Source: Shewanella gelidimarina
GTDB taxonomy: Bacteria > Pseudomonadota > Gammaproteobacteria > Enterobacterales > Shewanellaceae
Assembly: GCF_023283945.1 (NCBI RefSeq)
Contig: NZ_JAKIKW010000008.1
Location: 62,001 to 126,000 of the forward strand
Direction of reading: 5' to 3'
DNA: 64,000 nt
A program made the position numbers and the translations under genes. This document shows, in pieces, positions 1 through 8,839 of the stretch. The notes beneath the pieces are model-generated. The model searched no databases. It was not told the origin of the DNA and saw only the letters and a list, made by a program, of their open reading frames with translations. Numbering within the stretch: position 1 is the stretch's first letter; every line of letters starts with the position of its first letter.

Positions 1-1
1 T

Positions 2-37
2 GCACTATGTAGCTCGGTAGACTTGCTCTCCTTTTAG
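2..37 (+). CDS. Possible 3' end of an upstream gene
   Basis: Only one forward frame is open from the left edge; it ends at a TAG at 35-37, 16 bases before the tatD start, and reads as a short hydrophobic tail. The close spacing suggests an upstream partner of tatD in the same transcript. In related genomes holB and a pilZ-type gene often precede tatD, but eleven codons are too few to identify the gene. Confidence 0.25.
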   Translation, partial: ALCSSVDLLSF

Positions 38-53
38 CTAGTAGGACTCTCCA

Positions 54-842
54 GTGCTTATCGATTCACATTGTCATTTAGACCGCCTCAAAACTGCCCC
101 CGATCAAGATGCATTAACCAACATTATTAATGCAGCCAAAGCACGTGATATCGCTTATTTTTTGTGCGTAAATGTTAGGCAGCAAGGTTTTCTAGAGATG
201 AAGCAAAAAATGGCTTCATTTGATGAGGTTTTTCTGTCTGCTGGAGTGCACCCGCTCGATGTGCAAGACGGATTAAATGTTGAAGAGATAGAACAGTTTG
301 CACGCGATGAAAAAGTGGTGGCGATAGGAGAGACAGGCTTAGATTATTTCTATGCCAATGAAACTAAAGCGTTACAGCAATCATGTTTTGAACAACAGAT
401 AGATCTCGCCGTTAAAGTCAAAAAACCACTGATTATTCATACCCGTGATGCAAGAGAAGATACCATTAATTTTCTCAAGCGCGGCAATGCAGACACCGTC
501 GGTGGCGTATTACACTGCTTTACTGAAAACTGGGAAATGGCGAAAGCAGCAATTGATATGGGCTTTTACATTTCGGTTTCAGGTATTGTCACTTTCAAAA
601 ATGCAGGTGATCTGCGTAGCGTCATTAGAAAAGTCCCCAAAGATAGACTACTTGTAGAGACCGATTCACCTTATTTAGCTCCCGTGCCTCATCGAGGCCA
701 AGAGAATCAACCGGCTTTTGTGCGTGATGTTGCTGAGTTTGTTGCCGAACTCAGGGGCGAAAAATACTCAGATGTTGCTGAGTATACGACGGAGAACTTC
801 TTTAACTTGTTCAAAGATGCGGCGCGTATAGTTGGAAGATAA
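54..842 (+). CDS. TatD family metal-dependent hydrolase (YcfH type)
   Basis: A 262-residue TIM-barrel hydrolase of the TatD family, cytoplasmic, with divalent-metal-dependent DNase activity known for relatives. Visible metal ligands are the N-terminal DSHCHLD motif (residues 4-10), the GETGLDYFY segment (near 93-101, Glu and Asp), a His in LIIHTRDA near 127, a His in LHCF near 153, and Asp in VETDSPYLAP near 205. Full length for the family. The start is GTG at 54, chosen because it gives the conserved MLIDSHCHLD opening; a weak AGGA-like element lies just upstream. It probably ends an operon entering from the left. Sequence resembles YcfH of E. coli more than TatD itself. The precise substrate is unknown. 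Confidence 0.9.
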   Translation: MLIDSHCHLDRLKTAPDQDALTNIINAAKARDIAYFLCVNVRQQGFLEMKQKMASFDEVFLSAGVHPLDVQDGLNVEEIEQFARDEKVVAIGETGLDYFYANETKALQQSCFEQQIDLAVKVKKPLIIHTRDAREDTINFLKRGNADTVGGVLHCFTENWEMAKAAIDMGFYISVSGIVTFKNAGDLRSVIRKVPKDRLLVETDSPYLAPVPHRGQENQPAFVRDVAEFVAELRGEKYSDVAEYTTENFFNLFKDAARIVGR

Positions 843-1086
843 GCGCATTAATGACTGCAGCTGACCAGGTACGACAAATTTTAGGCAAAAAGAGACCCAA
901 AACTATTCCAATTGTTCTGGGTCTAGGGGAATGGCTCTCAAAGAGCCGTGCGCTACTGTTGATAACCTTTACGGTTAAAATCTGCTATTTACTCAAATTC
1001 AGTAAAACTAATGTAATAGAGTGTAGTAGAGCATTTGTATTTAGGCCTACTTTTTTTATTAAACGCTTTATCAATACCGATAAAAA
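843..1086. repeat. Intergenic region with nested inverted repeats, possible mobile-repeat remnant
   Basis: The 244 bases between tatD and the end of rsmF hold two adjacent hairpins: AGACCCA (893-899) pairing with TGGGTCT (918-924), and GGCTCT (933-938) pairing with AGAGCC (942-947) across a three-base loop. Neither is followed by a T-run, so they do not look like an intrinsic terminator for tatD. The region can be read as an 83-codon frame, but it has no homology I recognise and lies across the hairpins, so I do not call it a gene. The compact GC-rich hairpins in an AT-rich gap resemble a dispersed repeat or MITE relic; this is inference. Confidence 0.35.
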
Positions 1087-2511
1087 TTACAATGTTGGGT
1101 AGCGAGCAATTTTGTCTCTGACTAAGTCTCTGGGAAGATTGTTTTTTAGCTTATTGCCAAGGTGTTTAACGACACCTAAAGAACAACCTGCATAACTGAC
1201 AATGGTTTCCCCTTGAGGCCTAATTTTTTCAATCAATGCGATATCACGTCCCATCAGAAACGTTTGCGCCTCTGCATCGGTTAACGCAACACTTGTCGGT
1301 GTCGTTAATGCCGAAATCGCTTCGTGCTTCACTTTAAAGCCTTTCTTTAAGGTATCGGCTAGTTTGATCCCTATACGTTGAAAACGCATTCTTCCAATAA
1401 GAGCCTGAAAGGGCATAGGGAAAAGCCATAATTCGGCATCGCGAACATAGATATCAGCTTCATTGTCCAGAATGATATTGAACGAAGTCTCAAGATAGTC
1501 GGCCAGTGCTTCGATCTGTTTTGCAGAGGCTTTCTCAAATGGGAAGTTTTTTTGCTTTCGGGGTTCAGGTAATAGCCTTTCTACGCTGGATACCTTCTTT
1601 ATTTTAGCGACAAAAAAACCTTCACTATCATATATTTGTGGCCATACATGTAAAAACCCTTCTTCAGTACAAGCTTTATCTGCGCCAGGGAATAGTGATG
1701 ATAAATTAACAAACTCAACCGCATCAGAATAGCGCTCCTTTAAATAAGCGCACACATCTTGATTCTCTTTTCGACTTAGAGCACAGGTTGAGTAAACTAA
1801 TTCCCCCCCTGGTTTTAATGATTGAAATGCTGAGTCTATTAATTCCTTTTGCGTGGTTACTATGCCTTTAACATCATTGTTATCCCAGTTTTTTAAGGCA
1901 TCGGGATCCTTTCTAATCGTGCCTTCACCACTGCATGGCGCATCGAGTAATATGGAATCAAACGTTTCAAACAAGTACTCGCCAAACACGCGGGCGTCAA
2001 AATGAGTTAGCGCGCAATTAGAAACACCCATTCGCGCTATATTGGCATGTAAGACTTTAACTCGACTAGCGGAGTACTCATTAGCAACAAGTAACCCCTT
2101 GTTGTTCATAAGAGCTGCTATTTGTGTGGTTTTTGACCCAGGGGCTGATGCCATGTCGAGCACATATTGTTTGGCACAGTTCTGGCCTTCGGTAATCAGT
2201 GCCGTTGGGGGTAACATCGAACTGGCTTCTTGAATATAAAACAGGCCTTGTAAATGCTCAATGCTATTGCCGAGTTGTATGCCAACGCTCAGTTCAATCC
2301 AATAGCCGTGTTCACACCAAGGTATCGGGGTGAAACTCCAGCCTTTAGGCGTCATCAATGCGATGAATTTTTCTGCTGATATTTTTAGCGTATTAATACG
2401 TATAGAGGGCCGCAGTGGCTTGTTGCTGAAACGGATAAAGTCTTCCATGGTGAGGTGAGATGGAAGATCTTGTTCAATGCTACTGATAAAATTCTGATTT
2501 AAATGAGCCAT
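1087..2511 (-). CDS. rsmF: 16S rRNA m5C1407 methyltransferase RsmF
   Basis: A 474-residue protein of the RsmB/NSUN m5C methyltransferase family, the YebU type. It transfers methyl from S-adenosylmethionine to C1407 of 16S rRNA on the assembled 30S subunit. The SAM-binding motif is DMASAPGSKTTQ (119-130). The two catalytic cysteines are in APCSGEG (Cys193) and STCALS (Cys243). The C-terminal 150 residues fit the PUA-like RNA-binding extension of RsmF. The start is ATG at 2511. It is transcribed away from the SpmAB gene across a 111-base divergent promoter gap. In E. coli rsmF sits next to letAB (yebST), as it does here apart from the inserted spmAB gene. Confidence 0.92.
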   Translation of the reverse strand: MAHLNQNFISSIEQDLPSHLTMEDFIRFSNKPLRPSIRINTLKISAEKFIALMTPKGWSFTPIPWCEHGYWIELSVGIQLGNSIEHLQGLFYIQEASSMLPPTALITEGQNCAKQYVLDMASAPGSKTTQIAALMNNKGLLVANEYSASRVKVLHANIARMGVSNCALTHFDARVFGEYLFETFDSILLDAPCSGEGTIRKDPDALKNWDNNDVKGIVTTQKELIDSAFQSLKPGGELVYSTCALSRKENQDVCAYLKERYSDAVEFVNLSSLFPGADKACTEEGFLHVWPQIYDSEGFFVAKIKKVSSVERLLPEPRKQKNFPFEKASAKQIEALADYLETSFNIILDNEADIYVRDAELWLFPMPFQALIGRMRFQRIGIKLADTLKKGFKVKHEAISALTTPTSVALTDAEAQTFLMGRDIALIEKIRPQGETIVSYAGCSLGVVKHLGNKLKNNLPRDLVRDKIARYPTL

Positions 2512-2622
2512 ATGCCGAAGATAATGCGATAAAGTATTCAGATTATAACCCTAAACAGCGATATAGTGGGAGCACATGTAGAGAACTGTGTCGCGTTGTA
2601 CTAGATAAGGAACGGAACTTCA

Positions 2623-3849
2623 GTGCTAAATAAGATTTGGTTTGGCTTTTTTGCTATAGCGTTAGGCGCAATATTTATCCAACTATTAAACGGTAATGTC
2701 GTTGTACTGAGTCATAGTGTTGAAGCCATTTTTTCGAGTGCAAGGCTTGCAGCTGAAATTGCATTAGGATTGATAGGTGTGCTTTGTCTGTGGATGGGAC
2801 TGATGCGTGTTGGGGAAAAAGCGGGGGTTGTGGCATTTTTCTCGCGCGCTTTCGAGCCGCTGTTATCTCGATTGATGCCAGAGGTGCCACGTGGACACCC
2901 CGCTTATGGCAGTATTACCATGAACCTTACGGCAAACATGCTTGGTCTAGACAATGCAGCAACCCCGTTAGGGTTAAAAGCGATGCAGGACTTACAGACA
3001 TTAAACCCGGTAAAGCATACCGCGACCAATGCGCAAATATTATTCTTGGTGCTCAACACTTCTTCTATCACGCTGGTGCCCGTCACGGTATTTCTATATC
3101 GCGCGCAGCAAGGTGCGGCCGCACCTGCTGATATATTCTTGCCTATTTTGTTAGCCACGAGTGCATCGACATTAGCAGGGGTTCTGGCCGTTGCCATTGT
3201 GCAGCGTTTATCAATTATCAATACCGTTGTTATCGCTTATGCAGCAGGTATTCTAGCGACGTTAACAGCGCTGATGTTCTATTTGTCGACCCTAACAGTA
3301 ACAGCGATAGGGGAGGTGAGCACTGCAATGGGCAATGGTATTTTGCTGTTACTCATTTTCAGCTTTGTACTGATTGCTGGGCTTCGAAAAGTGGCGGTTT
3401 ATGATGAGTTTATTGAAGGGGCAAAAGAGGGGTTTTCTCAGTCAATAAAGCTTATTCCCTACTTGCTTGCTATGTTACTTGCTATTGCTTTGCTGCGGGC
3501 CTCTGGTGCGCTAGATTACGCTTTAGATCTGTTAGCAGGACTCGTCGCATTTGCAGGCGGGGATACTCGTTTTGTTGATGCAATGCCAACGGCAATAATG
3601 AAACCATTTAGTGGTTCTGGGGCGAGGGCCATGATGCTAGAGACAATGCAGCATTATGGGGTTGATTCTTTTGCTGGACGGCTGGCGGCTATTTTGCAGG
3701 GTAGCACTGAAACCACTTTTTATGTGCTGGCTGTGTATTTTGGCGCGGTAGGCATTCGCAATGGAAGGCATGCATTAGCGTGTGGTTTGTTTGCTGATCT
3801 CGCCGGTATTTCGGCTGCAATTATTGTTTGTTATCAGTTTTATGGCTAG
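2623..3849 (+). CDS. Fused spore-maturation SpmA/SpmB-like membrane protein
   Basis: A 408-residue polytopic inner-membrane protein with two nucleoside-recognition (Gate) domains in tandem. The first half matches SpmA-like sequence (TMNLTANMLGLDNAATPLG around 99-117, then the NTSS stretch near 146). The second half matches SpmB-like sequence (the AMPTAIMKPFSGSGARAMML region near 323 and QGSTETTFYVLAVYFGAVG near 359). Bacillus encodes SpmA and SpmB separately and needs them for spore-core dehydration; in non-sporulating proteobacteria the fused form has no settled role, probably transport. Start is GTG at 2623 behind an AGGAACGGA ribosome site. It interrupts the otherwise E. coli-like rsmF-letBA order. 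Confidence 0.85.
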   Translation: MLNKIWFGFFAIALGAIFIQLLNGNVVVLSHSVEAIFSSARLAAEIALGLIGVLCLWMGLMRVGEKAGVVAFFSRAFEPLLSRLMPEVPRGHPAYGSITMNLTANMLGLDNAATPLGLKAMQDLQTLNPVKHTATNAQILFLVLNTSSITLVPVTVFLYRAQQGAAAPADIFLPILLATSASTLAGVLAVAIVQRLSIINTVVIAYAAGILATLTALMFYLSTLTVTAIGEVSTAMGNGILLLLIFSFVLIAGLRKVAVYDEFIEGAKEGFSQSIKLIPYLLAMLLAIALLRASGALDYALDLLAGLVAFAGGDTRFVDAMPTAIMKPFSGSGARAMMLETMQHYGVDSFAGRLAAILQGSTETTFYVLAVYFGAVGIRNGRHALACGLFADLAGISAAIIVCYQFYG

Positions 3850-3896
3850 GGAACTCCACTTGACTTGGGTACATACCGATAGTGAAGACATAAAAA

Positions 3897-3920
3897 ACGC
3901 TGCCGAATAGCAGCGTCTTT
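3897..3920. terminator. Bidirectional terminator between spmAB and letB
   Basis: ACGCTGC (3897-3903) pairs perfectly with GCAGCGT (3910-3916) around a six-base loop. A-rich bases precede it and CTTTTT follows, so it can end both the spmAB transcript and the convergent let operon. Confidence 0.8.
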
Positions 3921-3945
3921 TTAAAGATATTCAATGTATCAGACT

Positions 3946-6570
3946 CTATTGTGCCGCTTGTTTAGGCGCCCACTCAAGCCAAAGCGGATCCACTGTTGAG
4001 CTAAGAGAAAAGCGGTAGTCGTTATTAATCATGTTATCCGAGCTGGTAATATCTTTGGTCGCTAAGCCTATGCCACCGGCAAGAATAGTTTCTAGAGAAC
4101 CCGTTTCAATTTGGGCTCCAGAGAAAAGACCTACATCAACTTTTACCCCGGAAAGATCCCAAAATACACTGGTGTTATTAATAAGGTGTCGATACTGGTT
4201 ATCTACGTGTACCGTCATCTCAACGCCGGTGCCATCCGCTATCAATCTGTATTCATCAACTTGACCGACTTTAATACCACGGAAGAATATGGCGGTGCCT
4301 TTATTGATCGAACCCAAGTTATCATTGCTGATGACGAAGGTGAGTGCGTTATTAATATTATGAAACGGCTTTTCAATTAAGCCGGTAAACTCTGATGATG
4401 TTTGAGCACTCACCCCAGGGAACACTGAAATATAGGGCCCTGTAAGGATGGTTTCTGGCGCTTCAATCCCTGCTAGAGACACTTTGACATCGACAATAGA
4501 GAAACTAGCATCTTGTTGATTAAAGCTCGCGGCATAATCACCATAAAGGTAAGCCTCTACGTTTAATTCAGATAGGTCTTTACTCAGTACCACTGAGTGA
4601 ACCTCACCCACCTTGTGACCTAAATAACGGATGGGGGCTTTTTTCTCCAATTTAACCGTGGCAGGAAAGGTTAATGCGATTGTTGTTGACTGACTCAAGG
4701 CGAGAAACTTTGAATCGTATAGGTGTTTGCCACTGTCTATCATCGCGCTATCGAGTAGCCCCAATGTGATCCCACCCTTAATGGCAGCTTGAAGTGGTGC
4801 GACTTCAACTTCGATACCGTTGAGACTGGCGTTTATTGATAATGCGCTATTACGCCAAAATACCGTTTTGTCAGTGAGTAAACTGGCAAATGATTTTTGG
4901 ATACTGATATCGATGATGAAGTTATTCTCTGTACGTTGCCATTCGATTTGTTCTACTTGACCAATCTGCATTTTCTTATAATAAATCGGCGAACCTTTAA
5001 CAACGTCCGCTCCGTCTTTACTGGTGAGCTGCTTATTGATTCGTTGCTTATTCTTAAAGTAGTTTTTAGCATCGCTGCTGTTAGCAAACACATTTAATGA
5101 TGCTCCATTAACGATCTGCTGATTATTATTACTTCTGACTAAGCTTAATGCTCCAAGGCTAAAAGTACTTAAATCACGCGTTTTAACGGCAACGCCTTCT
5201 AGGTCAGCCTCAATAGATAATGCCGACTCGGCGATAAAGTAACTGCCTTTAGTGACCAGCGAGCTAAAATCGGCGTCGACTTCAATGTCATATTCCACTT
5301 CTGTTAACGCAGCATTGAGTTGGCTAGACAATACAGTGCCAATCTTTATCTGTTTAAATCGCAGTTCAGCACCTGCAGAAATACCCGGATTGGTGTCGGA
5401 ATGTAACGTTAAAGCCAGCTTTTGCGTATTCAAAGGCTGCGGTTGGTCGGTTAACAGTGGGTATTGCTGAAGTGGCTCTCCAGTACCGGGAGTAAAATTA
5501 ATCACGCTGCCGGTCAATAATCTTTCAGGGTGCTTTATACCATCGAGAGAGATATCTGCACCTTCTAGCCAGAATGACGAACTGCCAGCGAGTAGTTCAC
5601 TATATTGGCTGTCAATTTTAGCCAGTAAACTGACCCCGTCATCGGTCAATATTTTATTAGTGACATGGCCAATTTTAATGCCTCTGAACATAATTGCCGT
5701 GTGTTCCGATACGGATTCAGCTCCCGTAGCCGTAAGCATCAACTCGATACCGCCGAATGCTTGCTCTTCACTGTCGTATAAAGAAAATTCATGCTGGTTC
5801 TGAGCTGCGTCAGAATGATCACTAGAGCTAAAACTAATACCACCGGCTAGAATAGAGGCGAGGCTTTCACTGCGAACTTCTATCCCTGAAAGTGATGCAT
5901 TAATACTGATCCCTGATACATTCCAAAATTGTGAGTCAACTTTAACTAAACTGGCATATTGTTGCTGAATAAACGCCGTGACAATGATTTTTTGGCTATT
6001 GTCTAAGCGGTATCCTACGACTTGTCCCACGGGGATTTGACGATAAAAGAGCGGTGAGCCAACGTCTAAAGACCCTAGCTTATCCGAGGTTATGTTGACA
6101 ATAAGGCCTTCATTACCCGGGGTAATAACGGGCGCGGTAATTTCAGCTTCAAAAAATGAACGTGATTCACCTTCACCGGGCAAAATGCTGATGTAGTTAC
6201 CTGAAAATAGCGTGTCTAGTCCTTCGATACCTGTGATTGAAGCTTTCGGCGTCACTAACCAAAATTTAGTCCCTTTATTGATAAAGGGCGAAGAGCGATA
6301 GTCCATTAATACATCGACATTCACACCTTGTAGTTGATCATCAATACTGATGTCGGCCACTTTGCCTACGGTTAAGCCTTGGTATTTAACCAGTGTTTTA
6401 CCGATATCCATCCCCGTAGCGTTGGGGAAATGAATTCTCACTTCTACACCGGATTCTCGGATGCTTTTTACGCCGAGCCAAGCTCCTAACGCAAGTGCGA
6501 TAATGGGCAATAACCAAATAGGAGAGAATAGTTTTTTCTTTACGACTTTAGGTGTTTGTACTTGAGTCAT
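3946..6570 (-). CDS. letB: LetB (YebT): seven-MCE-domain inter-membrane lipid transport protein
   Basis: An 874-residue MCE protein, matching the size of E. coli LetB (about 880). After a short basic N-terminus comes one transmembrane segment (WLLPIIALALGAWLGV), then seven MCE repeats, each recognisable by a G-x-V-x-(F/Y)-x-G-x-x-(I/V)-G pattern such as LVKYQGLTVGKV, LFYRQIPVGQVV, IMFRGIKIGHV, LRFKQIKIGTV, IYYKKMQIGQV, IRYLGHKVGEV and IFFRGIKVGQV. LetB rings stack into a tunnel across the periplasm that carries phospholipid between membranes. The ATG at 6570 was chosen over an earlier one at 6609 because it has a GGAA ribosome site and shortens the overlap with letA to 23 bases. Third gene of the let operon. 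Confidence 0.92.
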   Translation of the reverse strand: MTQVQTPKVVKKKLFSPIWLLPIIALALGAWLGVKSIRESGVEVRIHFPNATGMDIGKTLVKYQGLTVGKVADISIDDQLQGVNVDVLMDYRSSPFINKGTKFWLVTPKASITGIEGLDTLFSGNYISILPGEGESRSFFEAEITAPVITPGNEGLIVNITSDKLGSLDVGSPLFYRQIPVGQVVGYRLDNSQKIIVTAFIQQQYASLVKVDSQFWNVSGISINASLSGIEVRSESLASILAGGISFSSSDHSDAAQNQHEFSLYDSEEQAFGGIELMLTATGAESVSEHTAIMFRGIKIGHVTNKILTDDGVSLLAKIDSQYSELLAGSSSFWLEGADISLDGIKHPERLLTGSVINFTPGTGEPLQQYPLLTDQPQPLNTQKLALTLHSDTNPGISAGAELRFKQIKIGTVLSSQLNAALTEVEYDIEVDADFSSLVTKGSYFIAESALSIEADLEGVAVKTRDLSTFSLGALSLVRSNNNQQIVNGASLNVFANSSDAKNYFKNKQRINKQLTSKDGADVVKGSPIYYKKMQIGQVEQIEWQRTENNFIIDISIQKSFASLLTDKTVFWRNSALSINASLNGIEVEVAPLQAAIKGGITLGLLDSAMIDSGKHLYDSKFLALSQSTTIALTFPATVKLEKKAPIRYLGHKVGEVHSVVLSKDLSELNVEAYLYGDYAASFNQQDASFSIVDVKVSLAGIEAPETILTGPYISVFPGVSAQTSSEFTGLIEKPFHNINNALTFVISNDNLGSINKGTAIFFRGIKVGQVDEYRLIADGTGVEMTVHVDNQYRHLINNTSVFWDLSGVKVDVGLFSGAQIETGSLETILAGGIGLATKDITSSDNMINNDYRFSLSSTVDPLWLEWAPKQAAQ

Positions 6571-7192
6571 TTTTTGTTTCCAGTCGGTCCCAGAGTAAAC
6601 GCGTATCAATTACTTTTGCTGCCAGTTGCGTCAGTAAAATAACCAAGGCAAATGCAGTAGCAGCCGGTGCGGGTTTCGCATCGAGTAATTGCCCCATATT
6701 AACTACGGCAACGGTTAACGAAATAACGAAAAGATCCAGCATAGACCAACGGCCTATCCATTCAATAATATGAAAACCCATCATCAAATTCTTTTTTGAA
6801 ATAGGTAATTTAAAACTGATCGCGGTTAAGTATATGGTAAGGCCAATTATTTTTAATAATGGCACCAAGATACTCGCCGTGAATAATATGATTGCAATAG
6901 GGATCATATCTGTTTTTACAAGATGTGCGATACCCGAAAAAATGGTGTCTTGAGTGACTTGCCCCTGGTTTGTCAGCGTCGTTATCGGGTATAGATTCGC
7001 GGGTATGAGTAAAATCGCGGCGGTGATTAACAAAGCCCAGCTTTTTTGCAAACTCCCATAATCTCTAATGATGAGTTTGGTATCACAGCGACTGCAACAA
7101 GCTGATTCAGCACAGGTAACCTTATTGCACGTTGGGCAACATGTGAGGCCTATTTCCTTACCTAATGTGGAATCGTTTGGGTTACTTTTCAA
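6548..7192 (-). CDS. LetA C-terminal half-like PqiA-domain membrane protein
   Basis: A 214-residue inner-membrane protein with one PqiA domain: an N-terminal four-cysteine zinc-ribbon (CPTCNK near 19-24 and CSRCD near 33-37) followed by about four hydrophobic segments. In E. coli, LetA (YebS) is one protein of about 430 residues with two such domains; here each domain has its own gene. The start is a TTG at 7192 with GGAG five bases upstream, overlapping the end of the preceding PqiA gene by 11 bases, which implies translational coupling. It also overlaps letB by 23 bases. The role is as the inner-membrane partner that feeds lipid to the LetB tunnel. Confidence 0.85.
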   Translation of the reverse strand: MKSNPNDSTLGKEIGLTCCPTCNKVTCAESACCSRCDTKLIIRDYGSLQKSWALLITAAILLIPANLYPITTLTNQGQVTQDTIFSGIAHLVKTDMIPIAIILFTASILVPLLKIIGLTIYLTAISFKLPISKKNLMMGFHIIEWIGRWSMLDLFVISLTVAVVNMGQLLDAKPAPAATAFALVILLTQLAAKVIDTRLLWDRLETKNDSSTNT

Positions 7193-7808
7193 GAAAACTC
7201 CACATATGCTCCAAATCGTACTCTCTTAAAAGGAATAAATGCATAATAAACAGCATTGTAAAGCAGAAAGTGCCGAAACCAAATGAAACAGTAGCAAAGT
7301 CGGCGAGGTTGAAAGCGGCCACTAAAAAACTAATGACATAAATTTCGAGCATTGTGAGTTGTGTCAGCAATCCCTGTAATTTTAATGCCTGCTTTAATAT
7401 TGACCTTAATAGACGATGCTGCAATCCGTGTTTTATGATAACGATTTGTATCAAGATAGACATAAGTAGAATGCCTGGTGCAATGACTGCGGCAGTCATT
7501 ACTGCAATGGCTACAATCCAGTAGCCTTGTTGGTATACCGCTAAAGCGCCTTCTAATACTGTCGTGGTACGCATGCTACCAAGAAATTCTAATTCTAGCA
7601 CTGGGTAGGTATTGGCTGGAAAGAAAAATATTATTGCGGTAATACACAGCGCTAGCATGCCATTTAATGAGCAATATGGTGTGTCATAGAGCTGGGTGTG
7701 GCAGCGTGGACAAAGGGCTCTCACGCCTGTAGGCAATGCACGCTTTCTTATGACGAGGTCACAAGACCGACATAAAGTAACACTATTATCTAGCGCGTCC
7801 GATGCCAT
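7182..7808 (-). CDS. LetA N-terminal half-like PqiA-domain membrane protein
   Basis: A 208-residue first gene of the let operon. It opens with a zinc-ribbon (CRSCD near 13-17, CPRCH near 34-38), then four hydrophobic segments, for example LCITAIIFFFPANTYPVLEL near 54-73, which carries the PANTYPV signature of PqiA proteins. With the next gene it reconstitutes the two-domain LetA of E. coli. Start ATG at 7808. The gene is divergent from yebG across about 195 bases. Expression control of the operon is not visible; the LexA box in the same gap sits on the yebG side, about 165 bases from this start. Confidence 0.85.
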   Translation of the reverse strand: MASDALDNSVTLCRSCDLVIRKRALPTGVRALCPRCHTQLYDTPYCSLNGMLALCITAIIFFFPANTYPVLELEFLGSMRTTTVLEGALAVYQQGYWIVAIAVMTAAVIAPGILLMSILIQIVIIKHGLQHRLLRSILKQALKLQGLLTQLTMLEIYVISFLVAAFNLADFATVSFGFGTFCFTMLFIMHLFLLREYDLEHMWSFLEK

Positions 7809-7973
7809 AAGAATTAAAACCCCTATAAAACGTACAAAGTTAAAGAAAAAGCTTTATGGTGATATTGAACTCAATTTATGCGTAGGCAATTGATTAATAC
7901 AGAGTCCTTATATTGATAAGCCTACCAGATTTTCAAGAAAACTTGCATAAGAACTTCAATGTGTGAGACTCTT

Positions 7974-7993
7974 TACTGTATATAAAAACAGTG
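7974..7993 (+). promoter_or_regulatory. LexA (SOS) box upstream of yebG
   Basis: TACTGTATATAAAAACAGTG contains CTGT (7976-7979), eight AT-rich bases, and ACAG (7988-7991), an exact match to the CTGT-N8-ACAG core of gammaproteobacterial LexA boxes. It ends 11 bases before the yebG start codon, where bound LexA would block transcription. It also shows that the longer reading frame starting at 7963 cannot be the true gene start. Confidence 0.9.
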
Positions 7994-8004
7994 TGAGGTT
8001 AATT

Positions 8005-8286
8005 ATGACCGTTATAACAAAATTTGTCGTAGTTAGAGAAGGGGTTGAAAAGATGACTTTTACATCGAAGAAGGAGGCTGATGCCTACGACAAGATGCTT
8101 GATGTCGCTGACAACTTGATCCCTTTTCTAAGTAAATCTGAACTTGGGCTCGAAGATAATGATATTGAAAAAATTGGTTTTTATTTGGCGCAGCATAAAG
8201 ATGAGCTGCAATCTTTATTAAAAGGTAGTGCACCAGAAAAAAATACACCCGCTAAAAAAGCATCTAAAAAGACTGATTCGAACTAA
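8005..8286 (+). CDS. yebG: DNA damage-inducible protein YebG
   Basis: A 93-residue YebG-family protein: the VREGVEKMTFTSKKEADAYD segment matches E. coli YebG almost residue for residue, and the lysine-rich tail is also typical. It is a small SOS-regulon protein of unknown biochemical function. The ATG at 8005 was chosen over one at 7963 because it follows a GTGAGG ribosome site, lies just after the LexA box, and gives the family's normal N-terminus and length (E. coli 96). It is likely monocistronic, 94 bases before msrC. Confidence 0.93.
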   Translation: MTVITKFVVVREGVEKMTFTSKKEADAYDKMLDVADNLIPFLSKSELGLEDNDIEKIGFYLAQHKDELQSLLKGSAPEKNTPAKKASKKTDSN

Positions 8287-8380
8287 AAAAGTCGAAAATA
8301 GTCTGTTTGAAATTGATTATTTGTTGGTAAAATACAACGAATTTATTTGTTTCAATTGATGAAACTGTTAAGGGATATTT

Positions 8381-8839
8381 ATGACCGCGTCATTTTATGA
8401 CACATTAAACCGCCAGGTTACCGCTCTACTGACGGGTGAAGATGATCAAATTGCCGCTTTAGCCAATTTTTCAGCGTTGTTAAATGACAACTTAGCTGAC
8501 CTTAATTGGGTTGGGTTCTATCTATTAAAGAACGACCTGTTAGTACTTGGACCCTTTCAAGGAAAAGTTGCTTGCTCTCGTATTCCGGTAGGTAAAGGTG
8601 TGTGTGGCACAGCAGTCGAAAAAAACCAAACACAAAGAATTGCCGACGTACATCAATTTTCGGGACACATTGCGTGTGATTCTGCCAGTGTTTCAGAATT
8701 AGTTGTCCCCTTTAGGCGAGATGGTATTGTTATCGGAGTACTCGATATCGATAGCCCTTCGTTAGCAAGATTTGATGAAATTGACCAGCGTGGTGTGGAA
8801 ACGATGGTTAAAAGTCTCGAAAACTGCCTATTTGGTTAA
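8381..8839 (+). CDS. msrC: Free methionine-(R)-sulfoxide reductase (GAF domain)
   Basis: A 152-residue single GAF domain of the fRMsr family, which reduces free methionine-R-sulfoxide in the cytoplasm using thioredoxin. The three redox cysteines are at 65 (KVACSRIPV), 75 (GKGVCGTAV) and 99 (GHIACDSAS), with the same spacing as Cys84, Cys94 and Cys118 of E. coli YebR/MsrC. The ligand-pocket sequence LVVPFRRDG near 107 and the LDIDSP end are conserved. Start ATG at 8381 behind AAGGGA. As in E. coli, it lies between let genes and proQ. Confidence 0.93.
   Translation: MTASFYDTLNRQVTALLTGEDDQIAALANFSALLNDNLADLNWVGFYLLKNDLLVLGPFQGKVACSRIPVGKGVCGTAVEKNQTQRIADVHQFSGHIACDSASVSELVVPFRRDGIVIGVLDIDSPSLARFDEIDQRGVETMVKSLENCLFG

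Noticed and set aside
851-1102. 83-codon forward frame after tatD
   Set aside because: It spans two hairpins, overlaps the end of rsmF on the other strand, and has no recognisable family; treated as non-coding repeat-like sequence.
7963-8004. Longer N-terminus for YebG from an ATG at 7963
   Set aside because: The LexA box lies inside it and the added residues are absent from the family.
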